Shown piece after piece: positions 22,828-31,049 of a DNA stretch of 31,049 nt. The notes beneath the pieces are model-generated. The model saw nothing but the letters and a program-made list of their open reading frames with translations, made no database searches and had not been told where the DNA came from. A program made the position numbers and the translations under genes. The stretch spans positions 1 through 31,049 of the forward strand of contig JASJBQ010000057.1 of the NCBI GenBank assembly GCA_030066455.1, in the 5' to 3' direction. The stretch comes from Desulfobacterales bacterium. GTDB taxonomy: Bacteria; Desulfobacterota; Desulfobacteria; Desulfobacterales; UBA5852. Every line of letters begins with the position of its first letter. Within the stretch, counting starts at the first letter, position 1.

Positions 22828-24243
22828 TTAGACCATATTCAGAACCGTATCGAGCATTTCGTCCACCGTATTGATGACCCGCGCCGCCGCCTCGTAGGCA
22901 TGCTGGTATTTTACCAGATTGATCATCTCTTCATCAAGCGACACCCCGGCGACCGATTCGCGATAGTTCTCCAATTGGGTCACCATGGCATCTTCGTAAT
23001 CATGATTGGCGGAGGCATGTCGGACATCATTCCCGACACGGCCGACCAGTGCGCTGTAGAAATCGTCGAAAGTGGCGTTTCCGCCGTTCATGGTGCCTTG
23101 GGACTGCAGTGCGGCGATGGCCACCGCGTTGCGGTTGTCCCCCGGAACGGTGGCGGCCGTGGTGGCGGCCGCGATGCGATTGACGTCGTTGGCTATATCG
23201 GGATTCACGGCCATGCTTGCCGCCGTGATGCCGGAGGCGATGAAAAAATCCTGACCGGTGGCGGGCAATCCGGACACCGAATCGATCGTGAGGCCGAAGC
23301 CGCTTTGATGCCGCGCATTGACGCCGGTGACGATGGCCTCGGCCAGGTCGTCGAGTTCATTGAGGTAGGCGGCGGCGTAGCCGTCGCGCACATCGATCCA
23401 GCCTTTGAGCTTGCCGCCTTCGATGGCGGCGGTAATGTCGGTGGGGCTTCCGTCGCGTTCCAACCAGACCACATCCTGAAGGCCCGCTGCATTGGTCTGG
23501 GTGCCCAACTCCCAGGCATAGGGACTCTGCACCAGCGGTCGGCCGTCTCCCACCAGCACGGTGACCTGGCCCGCATCGTTTTCGAACGTGGTGACATCGA
23601 TCCGGGCGGACAGCTCTTTGAGCAACAAATCACGCTGATCGCGGTAGTCGTTGGAATTCTGCCCCGCGACTTCGACCTGGCTGATTTTATGATTTAAATC
23701 GGCAATCTGCGTGGCGAGGCCATTGATCTCACCGATGACGCCCGCGATGTTCGTGTCGTAGTCTTCCTGAATCTGCCGCAAGTTCGAGGCCATGCTGTTG
23801 AAGGTGCGCGCAAGGGTCTGGCTTTTGGACGCCAATACCGTGCGCTCGGAATAGCCGCCGGGATTGGAGACCAGATCCTGCCAGGCCGACCAGAATTCGT
23901 TTAGCGACTGATTCAACCCGACGCCGCTGGTTTCATCGAACACGAGTTCGATCCGCTGGAGGGCGCCTTCGGCGGCTTCCCACCGGCCGAGATTCATGGA
24001 TTCACGGTTGATCTGACCGCCGACGTAGCGGTCGTAGATCCGCTGGATTTCCGCCGCTTTGACGCCGGTGCCCATCTGCCCCGGTTCAGAGGCGATCGGC
24101 GTATTCGGCTGCATGACCACCCGCTGGCGCGAATACCCCGGCGTATTGACGTTGGCGATATTCTGACCGGTTACATCGATGGCCTTCTGCTGGGTGAGCA
24201 GCGAACGCGAGGCCGTGCTCAGAATCCCGTAAATATCAGACAT
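22828..24243 (-). CDS. flgK: Flagellar hook-associated protein 1 (FlgK)
   Basis: A 471-residue hook-filament junction protein. It starts with the rod/hook D0 signature (ILSTASRSLLTQQKAIDVTG, then NIANVNTPGYSRQRV) and ends with the matching C-terminal helix (EEMINLVKYQHAYEAAARVINTVDEMLDTVLNM). The region between is consistent with FlgK, though shorter than the ~550-residue enterobacterial protein. A GGAGGTGAA ribosome site lies in the 19-base gap after cheB, so cheB and flgK are probably co-transcribed, which links the chemotaxis genes to filament assembly. Confidence 0.95.
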   Translation of the reverse strand: MSDIYGILSTASRSLLTQQKAIDVTGQNIANVNTPGYSRQRVVMQPNTPIASEPGQMGTGVKAAEIQRIYDRYVGGQINRESMNLGRWEAAEGALQRIELVFDETSGVGLNQSLNEFWSAWQDLVSNPGGYSERTVLASKSQTLARTFNSMASNLRQIQEDYDTNIAGVIGEINGLATQIADLNHKISQVEVAGQNSNDYRDQRDLLLKELSARIDVTTFENDAGQVTVLVGDGRPLVQSPYAWELGTQTNAAGLQDVVWLERDGSPTDITAAIEGGKLKGWIDVRDGYAAAYLNELDDLAEAIVTGVNARHQSGFGLTIDSVSGLPATGQDFFIASGITAASMAVNPDIANDVNRIAAATTAATVPGDNRNAVAIAALQSQGTMNGGNATFDDFYSALVGRVGNDVRHASANHDYEDAMVTQLENYRESVAGVSLDEEMINLVKYQHAYEAAARVINTVDEMLDTVLNMV

Positions 24244-24262
24244 GGCAGTTCACCTCCGTACG

Positions 24263-25345
<1,083 letters not shown>

Positions 25346-25350
25346 TCATT

Positions 25351-25381
25351 TCAACAGGCATCCTGTCAAACGACCTGTTGA
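25351..25381. repeat. Inverted repeat between cheX and cheB
   Basis: TCAACAGG (25351-25358) and CCTGTTGA (25374-25381) form a perfect 8-base inverted repeat with a 15-base loop, in which a further CAGG/CCTG pairing is possible. It has no T tract. It may be an mRNA hairpin affecting processing or translation between the upstream chemotaxis genes and cheB, or an operator. Confidence 0.4.
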
Positions 25382-25414
25382 TCGCTAGCATCGCGGTTCA
25401 TGGCGTTTATCGCT

Positions 25415-25891
25415 CTATCCATCATAGTTCAGATAGATATGGCATTCACCCTCATCGAGGCTAAGGTAAGCGGCACCCGATTCGGATTGGAGCGATTTGA
25501 ACGCTTCGACTTTGGCGCGCATCTCATCGCCGGAATGAATCGCCGGGACGGAAATATCGAACACTGCCTCGACGCCGCCAATTTTGGGCAACAAATTTCC
25601 GCAGATGACGTTCAACGCCTCTCGCAGAGCATCTTCCTGATGCTCCTTCGGCGGCTCTTCGTCATCGTCCATTCCAAGCATGTTCGACGCCAGTTCGGGC
25701 AGCACCGCGCTGTTGACCGCCAGAAAAATCTCTCCTTGGTGCGGGCCGCTGAAGGTGACATGGCAGCCGGTGACGTCTTCCTCCCAGATGGCGTTTTCAT
25801 CCGGGTCGTCGGGAAAACTGAATACAAAAGCCAACTGCTCCAGCGTAGCCGAGGCGACTTCCGCCAGAATGTACGAATAATTACAACGCAT
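25415..25891 (-). CDS. cheX: CheX-family CheY-P phosphatase
   Basis: A 158-residue single-domain CheX protein. The phosphatase signature D87-x3-E91-x2-N94 lies in EDALREALNVICGN and is followed 22 residues later by the proline of ISVP, so it is expected to be catalytically competent toward a phosphorylated receiver such as CheY. The start at 25891 overlaps the end of the receiver gene and has a GGAG ribosome site inside that gene. An ATG at 25903 is also in frame. Overlap with the receiver gene suggests that the receiver is its substrate. It is distinct from the two CheX domains of the FliN fusion. Confidence 0.88.
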   Translation of the reverse strand: MRCNYSYILAEVASATLEQLAFVFSFPDDPDENAIWEEDVTGCHVTFSGPHQGEIFLAVNSAVLPELASNMLGMDDDEEPPKEHQEDALREALNVICGNLLPKIGGVEAVFDISVPAIHSGDEMRAKVEAFKSLQSESGAAYLSLDEGECHIYLNYDG

Positions 25892-26273
25892 TGCCTTCTC
25901 CAATGCCGGTCAGCGATCGAATCGAATCTTTGATGATTTCCGGCGTGAATGGTTTATGGATGAAGGTGACGCCCTTTTCCTGCAGTCTTTCGATCCGTGT
26001 CTCACTGCCTTCGGTAGAAATGACGATGATCGGTATGTCGTCGATTTCCGGATCGGCTTGCATGGCGTCGATCATATCCTCGCCGTTCATGATCGGCATA
26101 TTGATGTCGGCGATGACCAAGTCGACCCAATTTTCACGCGCGGCATCCAACCCTTCCTTGCCGTTGGCGGCCTGATAAACATCCCCCAGGTCAAGCCCGC
26201 TCATTCGAATGGTCTTGATGATCATGGCCCGCATGACACTGCTGTCATCGACGACAAGCACGTTAAGCGACAT
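25881..26273 (-). CDS. CheY-like single-domain response regulator
   Basis: A 130-residue stand-alone receiver with all key residues: acidic D9/D10, phospho-acceptor D56 in IADINMP, T87 in ISTEG and K107 in HKPF. It has no output domain. Such proteins carry the CheA signal to the flagellar switch or act as phosphate sinks. Position between the HDOD gene and cheX, with overlap into cheX, suggests that it is the CheY or CheY-like partner of this cluster. It starts 25 bases after the HDOD gene. Confidence 0.92.
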   Translation of the reverse strand: MSLNVLVVDDSSVMRAMIIKTIRMSGLDLGDVYQAANGKEGLDAARENWVDLVIADINMPIMNGEDMIDAMQADPEIDDIPIIVISTEGSETRIERLQEKGVTFIHKPFTPEIIKDSIRSLTGIGEGNAL

Positions 26274-26298
26274 TTTTAAACCCCTTGCGGTAAATGAT

Positions 26299-27159
26299 TT
26301 AAGCGGTTTCCGTCACAGTAAATATGTCGGCCAACTCGCCCATTGCCTGAATGGTCTGGCTGGCCAGGTTTTCAAGTTGAAAAGGTTTGAGTCCCAGTCT
26401 TCGGGTGACGACCGGCGAAGGCTGGTACTGCAGCCCCTCGCGGCCGACCCCGATGCCAAGCATCAGGCACAGCATATTGGCGACATGCACGATGTCGGTG
26501 ACCGGAAGGATGTCCGCCGCCATTTCCGGATTGTGGTGCCACCTGACGGCGTGGACCAGTTCCGCAGGCAAAGACCACTGCTCGAGAATCCGGGCCCCGA
26601 CTTCGGCGTGGTCCGTCCCCAGCACTTCCCGCTCGGCGACTTCAAAGGATACGCTGCTGCCGGCAGCGCTTGCGAGCGCGGCATAGTCGCCATCGATGAA
26701 ATGGCCCAATACGAGTTTGCCCACGTCGTGCAGCAAGGCCGCCGTGAAGACGTCGTCGCGACTAGCGGTGCCCAATTCGTGCACCAGTCCCTCGGCGGCC
26801 ACTGAAACGGCGATCGAATGCCGCCACAATTCTCCCGCCGGCAGATCGTATCCGGGAATATCCTTGGCCATCACCGCATTTAAGCACGATGCCATGACCA
26901 GTTGTTTAAGCTGTTTCATCCCCAGGAGCATGACGGCCCTTTTCACCGAGCCGACCTTGGACGGAAGTCCGAAAAATGCCGAATTGGTGAGTTTCAGCAC
27001 ATTGGCTGTCAATCCGGGATCCAGGCGCAGCACATTTTCAATTTCCTGAATGGGGGCGTCGGCTTGATCCACCAGTTCGAGCAGCCGCACTGCTGATCCG
27101 GGTATGCTCGGGAACGCATCGACCTGGTCCATTATTTCTGTTAGATAGTCCGCCTTCAT
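26299..27159 (-). CDS. HDOD-domain signalling protein
   Basis: A 286-residue protein whose central part (about 10-210) is an HDOD domain, a relative of HD-type phosphohydrolases that is usually catalytically inactive. Landmarks are FPSIPGSAVRLLELV, LTANVLKLTNSAFFGLP, AVMLLGMKQLKQLV and ALLHDVGKLVLGH. The HD pair within LLHDVGK is retained, but other metal ligands of active HD enzymes are not obvious. The ATG overlaps the cheD stop (27156-27159), so it is translated together with cheD. HDOD proteins are linked to signalling and motility in several proteobacteria; a precise role here is unknown. Confidence 0.9.
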   Translation of the reverse strand: MKADYLTEIMDQVDAFPSIPGSAVRLLELVDQADAPIQEIENVLRLDPGLTANVLKLTNSAFFGLPSKVGSVKRAVMLLGMKQLKQLVMASCLNAVMAKDIPGYDLPAGELWRHSIAVSVAAEGLVHELGTASRDDVFTAALLHDVGKLVLGHFIDGDYAALASAAGSSVSFEVAEREVLGTDHAEVGARILEQWSLPAELVHAVRWHHNPEMAADILPVTDIVHVANMLCLMLGIGVGREGLQYQPSPVVTRRLGLKPFQLENLASQTIQAMGELADIFTVTETA

Positions 27160-27629
27160 AAAGGTTTCACGGCTCCATTACGGGAAATATGAACTTCGCC
27201 CGTGGAGATGTCGAAATGCACCGTCCGCCCCGAAGGTCCCCCCACGTCCGAGGCCTCCAGAAGAACATTGTTTTTCCACAGCAGCTTTTTGAGGACGGTG
27301 AAATTCCGTTCACCAATCTTGAAGATTTCGTTCTTGCCTAAAGGCTGGCCACAGCCGGCCGCCTTGACCACCAGTCGTTGTTTCTCGCCCCCCAGGTTAT
27401 AGATTTCCTTGAAAAGCACAGGAACGCCGGTATCCACGAACATGTAGGGATTGGCCGCCGCTTTATCCGGGTTGATTTTGGAAAGCGGCAGCATGGCGTG
27501 TAACAGGCCGCCCACCTGGGCTTGCGGGTCGAAGACCATCAGACCAAGGCAACTGCCGAGGGCATGCGTGACCAGGACGTCACCTTTCCGGCCGAGCTTC
27601 ATATCCGCAACTACGGCAACGTGTCTCAT
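27156..27629 (-). CDS. cheD: Chemoreceptor glutamine deamidase CheD
   Basis: A 157-residue CheD that deamidates receptor glutamines and, in organisms such as Bacillus, works with CheC. The catalytic cysteine lies in THALGSCLGLMVFD, the histidine in GGLLHAMLP and the threonine just before LGSC, as in the family. The conserved IGERN segment is also present. The ATG at 27629 has an AGGTG ribosome site; the GTG at 27638 is within that site and less likely. The stop overlaps the HDOD start and the gene begins 23 bases after cheR. Coexistence with CheX domains parallels CheC/CheD systems. Confidence 0.94.
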   Translation of the reverse strand: MRHVAVVADMKLGRKGDVLVTHALGSCLGLMVFDPQAQVGGLLHAMLPLSKINPDKAAANPYMFVDTGVPVLFKEIYNLGGEKQRLVVKAAGCGQPLGKNEIFKIGERNFTVLKKLLWKNNVLLEASDVGGPSGRTVHFDISTGEVHISRNGAVKPL

Positions 27630-27652
27630 CGATATCACCTAACGTGGAACCA

Positions 27653-28471
27653 TTACTTTTTCTTGTAGACGGCCGGTTGCGTGTACTGGAACCGGTGTTT
27701 GATGCCGGAGAGTCCTTCGGAGTGCCCGACGAACAGGTAACCGCCGGATTCCAACAGGTCCCAGAATCGGTTGACGAGGGTCTGCTGGGTGGGGCGATCG
27801 AAATAAATCATCACGTTGCGGCAAAAAATAGCGTTAAAGGACCCCCTCATTGGCCAGGGGTGCATCAGATTGAGGGCACCGAAGCGAACCAATTTCTTCA
27901 GATCGTTCGAAACCTGGACTTGGTTTGGGCCCCAACGGCGGCTGCGCTGAAAATACTTGGGGCGCAGGGCACGGGGAACATCCGCCGCACGCTCCTGCGA
28001 ATAGACTCCCCGCCTGGCTGTCGCGAGCATCTCATTGGAAATATCCGTCGCCAGGATGAGAAGGTCCGTGCGATCGATCTGCGGGATGCTCTCCCGCAGG
28101 ACCATGGCCAGGGTGTAAGGTTCTTCGCCCGAAGAACAGGCCGCACTCCAGATCCGTATTTTAGGCGAACGGATCTCGGGGATGACCCTATCCGTCAAGA
28201 AGTCGAAATGAGCCGCCTCCCGGAAAAAGCTGGTCTTGTTCGTGGTCATCACATCGATCAGCGTGCCGATCTCGTGATCGCCTTGTTCGGAATCGAGAAA
28301 GGCCATATAGTCGTCAATCGTCTTGAGCTTCAGTGCCCGCAGACGCTTCATCAACCGCGCCCGCACCAGGGCTTCTTTGCCCTTCTTGAGGCTGATGCCG
28401 CATTTCGTGTAGATCAATTGACTGATGGCATCGAACTGCCGATGATTCAATTCTGCCGAAATCAAGCTCAT
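27653..28471 (-). CDS. cheR: Chemoreceptor methyltransferase CheR
   Basis: A 272-residue SAM-dependent methyltransferase that methylates chemoreceptor glutamates. The N-terminal helical domain (about 1-75, with IYTKCGISLKKGKEALV) and the catalytic domain are both present. The latter has NKTSFFREAAHF, the SAM-binding RIWSAACSSGEEPYTLAM, LATDISNEML and IFCRNVMIYFD. The C terminus, GGYLFVGHSEGLSG, is typical. The start at 28471 matches the usual CheR N terminus; an ATG at 28492 is in frame, and neither has a strong ribosome site. It lies between cheA and cheD. Confidence 0.95.
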   Translation of the reverse strand: MSLISAELNHRQFDAISQLIYTKCGISLKKGKEALVRARLMKRLRALKLKTIDDYMAFLDSEQGDHEIGTLIDVMTTNKTSFFREAAHFDFLTDRVIPEIRSPKIRIWSAACSSGEEPYTLAMVLRESIPQIDRTDLLILATDISNEMLATARRGVYSQERAADVPRALRPKYFQRSRRWGPNQVQVSNDLKKLVRFGALNLMHPWPMRGSFNAIFCRNVMIYFDRPTQQTLVNRFWDLLESGGYLFVGHSEGLSGIKHRFQYTQPAVYKKK

Positions 28472-28525
28472 GCTTTTACCCGTGCCCCCCATCCGTTGGA
28501 TCGCCGGAGAACATCGACCGCCGAT

Positions 28526-31049
28526 TTAGGCCGCCAGCGGCGTTTCGGTCTGGCGTTTGTCGCCGCTGCCGTCAGAACTTCCCTGGTGGGCATATTTTAA
28601 AAGGCTGCCGACATCCAGAATCAACCCCACGCGCCCGTTGGGCATGATGGCGCTGCCGGAAATGCCCGGAATGTTACGCATGGTTTCACCCAGAGTCTTG
28701 ATCACCACCTGCTGCCGCCCGAGGAGTTCGTGAATCACCAGGCCGGCCCGATGGTGTTCGTCTTCCACGATCACCACCAAGCGATTGGATTCCAGGTGAT
28801 CATCCACCTCGAGATCGTAGAGCGCGGCCAGGCTGACGAGCGGAATCAGCTTGCCCTGGACCGAAATCATCTCGCCCTTGCCGTAGACGGTCGATATCGC
28901 GCCGTCTTCGGGTTTAATGGATTTGACGATCGAAACCGTCGGAATGACGTAGGTCTCCTGTCCGACCTGCACCACCATCCCGTCGATGATCGCCAGCGTG
29001 AGCGGGAGGCTCATTTTAAAGGTGCTGCCCACGCCTTTGACCGAGTTGATCTCCACTTGGCCGCGCAGGGATTCGATGTTCTTCTTCACGACGTCCATGC
29101 CCACCCCGCGGCCGGACACGTCGGTGACTTCGGCGGCGGTGGAAAAGCCGGGTTCGAAGATCAGATTGAAGATCTCGCGGTCGCTGAGGTGAGCGCCTTC
29201 GCTGACCAACCCGTTGTCGAGCGCCTTTTTCAGAATGACATCCTTGTCGAGCCCTTTGCCGTTGTCCTGAATCTCGACCACCACGTTGCCGGCCGAGTGG
29301 TAGGCGGACAGCTTGACCTCTCCCGCTTCGGGCTTGCCGGCCTCCAAACGGTCGCCGGGCATTTCGATCCCGTGGTCGACGGCGTTGCGGATCATGTGCA
29401 CCAGTGGATCATTGATGATATCCACCAGATTGCGGTCGATTTCGGTTTCTTCCCCTTCGGTCACCAGATTGACCTGCTTGCCGAGTTTGCGGGCCACGTC
29501 GCGCACGAGACGCGTCATTTTGTTGAAGGTTCCCTTCAGGGGGACCATCCGCAGGGACATGCTCATGTCCTGCAGTTCTCTGACGATTTTGCTGGTGTGG
29601 CCGATCTTCTTGATCAGGTCGTGGTTCTGACCCTCGGTGACCACCTCGTCCTGGGCCACCATCGAATGGGCGATGACCAGTTCACCGACCATGTCGATCA
29701 AGCGGTCCAGCCGGCTGGTGCTGACGCGCACGGATGTGTCCACAACCGCCTGCGCGTTTTTCATACGCTTCTGGGTTCGCAGGGCCTGCCCCACATCCTT
29801 GACCGAAGCGTTCTGTTCCATGACCATCTTGACGCCGAGGGGGGCGTCCGAAGGTGCTTTCTGGGCGGATTCGACGCTCTCGCGCGTCGCCGTTCCCTGG
29901 GCCACCATGATGTCGCCCACGCGCGGCGATGCGACTGCCTGCTCGACGTCTTCGCGTGTCACCTTGCCCTGGGCCACGAGCAAATCACCGATCCGCGGCG
30001 GGGGACTGTCCTGCTGGGCCTCGGAAATGCCGGCCGCCTCCGGATCGGACAAAATCTTCATCAACTCGTTGTAGCCCTCGGGCTTGAGTAACGGGCCGCC
30101 GCCTAAAGCGTCCTGAACGCGGCCGATCAACTCCTTGAGCATATCCAGGGCGCGCAGGGACAGATCGGCATATCCGCCGCTGTAACGGATTTCACGATCG
30201 CGGACGCGGCTGAGCAGCGATTCCGCATGATGTCCCATATCGGCGATGATCGCCAGTTCCAGAAACGCCGATGTGCCTTTGATCGTGTGAAAGGCCCGGA
30301 ACACCATGCCGACGGCATCCATGTCCTCCGGATCGGTTTCAAGTTTCAAAAGGGCTTCTTCGGCCTTGTAGATCAGATCGTTGCCTTCTTCGATGAACGC
30401 GCCGATCAGTTCGAAATCGGGGTCCTCGGGCATGTGATCGCGGTCATCATCAATTGCTGCAACCTCGTCGGCGGATTGGGTGTCAACCGGCGATGGTGCT
30501 TCGGTATTAGCGGCGTCTTGGGCCGCCGTATATTCAGCCTCATTGTGAACGCTGTCGCGGGGTGAAGCGCCTGCGACGGTTTCATCTTCCGGCGCGGCCG
30601 CTGAGGTCACGGCGGGCTGCTTTTCCATCTCGTGGACCGCCTGCATGGCCTGCTCGATCAATTGGCCGATCTTTTCCAGAGAACCTTCTTCCGCCCCTTC
30701 GACCGAGGCCAGCGAGCTTCTTGCGGCCTGTGCGGCCTCGACAAGGTAGGCACGGGCATTTTCGCCGTAGGTTGTATCCGCGCTCAGCTGCTCCAGCGCG
30801 TCGGCGATGGCCTTCAGTTCGTCGCGATTGCCGGCTTCCGCCTGGATCAGCAGAGCCGCCAGGTCATCAATGCTCTCGACCTTAACTTCCGGTGGTGTCG
30901 CTGCAGTTGCCGCGCTGTCCGCAGCGGGTGCAGCCGAAGCATCCGCGTCGGGGAGAAGCGCGTTGATGCGATCCAAGGCCTTCTGAACCAGCGCCTGGCG
31001 GTCGGCGCCGTTGTTCAGGTAGTGCTCCGCCGCCGTAAAGCCATCGGCG
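28526..31049 (-). CDS. cheA: Chemotaxis histidine kinase CheA (5' end outside the window)
   Basis: At least 840 residues are visible and the frame is still open at the right edge; the TTG at 30976 is only an internal candidate start. Numbering from that TTG, an Ala-rich helical N-terminal region of ~180 residues precedes an HPt domain (about 188-292) with the phospho-acceptor H230 in RAFHTIKGTSAFL. Between HPt and the dimerisation domain, where the CheY/CheB-binding P2 domain usually lies, are three short repeats (328-350, 352-374, 379-401) of the LLVAQGKVTREDVEQA type. The dimerisation region is followed by the ATPase with N box HMIRNAVDHGIE (527-538), G1 DNGKGLD (571-577) and G2 SGRGVGMD (621-628), then a CheW-like P5 domain (about 662-797). 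All kinase boxes are intact. Confidence 0.93.
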   Translation of the reverse strand, partial: ADGFTAAEHYLNNGADRQALVQKALDRINALLPDADASAAPAADSAATAATPPEVKVESIDDLAALLIQAEAGNRDELKAIADALEQLSADTTYGENARAYLVEAAQAARSSLASVEGAEEGSLEKIGQLIEQAMQAVHEMEKQPAVTSAAAPEDETVAGASPRDSVHNEAEYTAAQDAANTEAPSPVDTQSADEVAAIDDDRDHMPEDPDFELIGAFIEEGNDLIYKAEEALLKLETDPEDMDAVGMVFRAFHTIKGTSAFLELAIIADMGHHAESLLSRVRDREIRYSGGYADLSLRALDMLKELIGRVQDALGGGPLLKPEGYNELMKILSDPEAAGISEAQQDSPPPRIGDLLVAQGKVTREDVEQAVASPRVGDIMVAQGTATRESVESAQKAPSDAPLGVKMVMEQNASVKDVGQALRTQKRMKNAQAVVDTSVRVSTSRLDRLIDMVGELVIAHSMVAQDEVVTEGQNHDLIKKIGHTSKIVRELQDMSMSLRMVPLKGTFNKMTRLVRDVARKLGKQVNLVTEGEETEIDRNLVDIINDPLVHMIRNAVDHGIEMPGDRLEAGKPEAGEVKLSAYHSAGNVVVEIQDNGKGLDKDVILKKALDNGLVSEGAHLSDREIFNLIFEPGFSTAAEVTDVSGRGVGMDVVKKNIESLRGQVEINSVKGVGSTFKMSLPLTLAIIDGMVVQVGQETYVIPTVSIVKSIKPEDGAISTVYGKGEMISVQGKLIPLVSLAALYDLEVDDHLESNRLVVIVEDEHHRAGLVIHELLGRQQVVIKTLGETMRNIPGISGSAIMPNGRVGLILDVGSLLKYAHQGSSDGSGDKRQTETPLAA

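Noticed and set aside
22711..23697. A 328-codon plus-strand frame opposite flgK and flgL
   Set aside because: Low-complexity Gly/Asp/Val composition and antisense to conserved flagellar genes.
27644..28600. A 318-codon plus-strand frame opposite cheR
   Set aside because: Antisense to the clear CheR methyltransferase; no domain recognised.
28730..30091. A 453-codon plus-strand frame opposite cheA
   Set aside because: It mirrors cheA codons, is rich in His, Asp and Val with no recognisable domain, and cheA is unmistakable on the other strand.

Overview
The window looks like a chromosomal segment of a GC-rich, flagellated, anaerobic deltaproteobacterium (Desulfobacterota, Desulfobacterales-like). 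That placement is an inference from protein style: a CheX-rich chemotaxis cluster, LarB, an unusual CheA and a perfect sigma-54 promoter. No rRNA, tRNA, CRISPR array or insertion sequence was seen. Almost every base lies in or beside a plausible gene.

Left part (1-7055, minus strand). An aromatic amino acid operon reads right to left: aroE, aroA, aroK, aroC, an aspartate/aromatic-type aminotransferase, then tyrA, which runs off the left edge. Several junctions overlap by 4-14 bases. Ahead of aroE is a leader with a strong intrinsic terminator and alternative hairpins, which suggests attenuation. Upstream of that lie a truncated VOC/glyoxalase-like remnant and manA.

Middle left (7100-12773, plus strand). 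A Ser/Thr phosphorylation module contains a membrane-anchored kinase, a PP2C phosphatase and a protein with one canonical and one degenerate FHA domain. It is followed by a GT4-like glycosyltransferase whose gene overlaps that of a HAD hydrolase.

Middle (12858-19183). A CorC/HlyC-type CBS membrane protein (+) faces efp (-). Upstream of efp is a TrpF-like protein (-) that lacks the usual catalytic cysteine. Divergent from it are guaA, a membrane-anchored coiled-coil protein and larB (+). A 53-residue helical protein (-) overlaps the end of larB.

Right part (19260-31049, minus strand). This is a motility and chemotaxis block read right to left: cheA (5' end outside the window), cheR, cheD, an HDOD gene, a cheY-like receiver, cheX, cheB, flgK, flgL, an exported helical-repeat protein and a small Cys-rich protein. 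Then, behind its own sigma-54 promoter, comes a protein with two CheX domains fused to a C-terminal FliN/SpoA domain. Both CheX domains keep the phosphatase motif, so the window encodes three CheX-type catalytic centres, two of them apparently delivered to the flagellar switch. This CheX-CheX-FliN protein is the most unusual item here.
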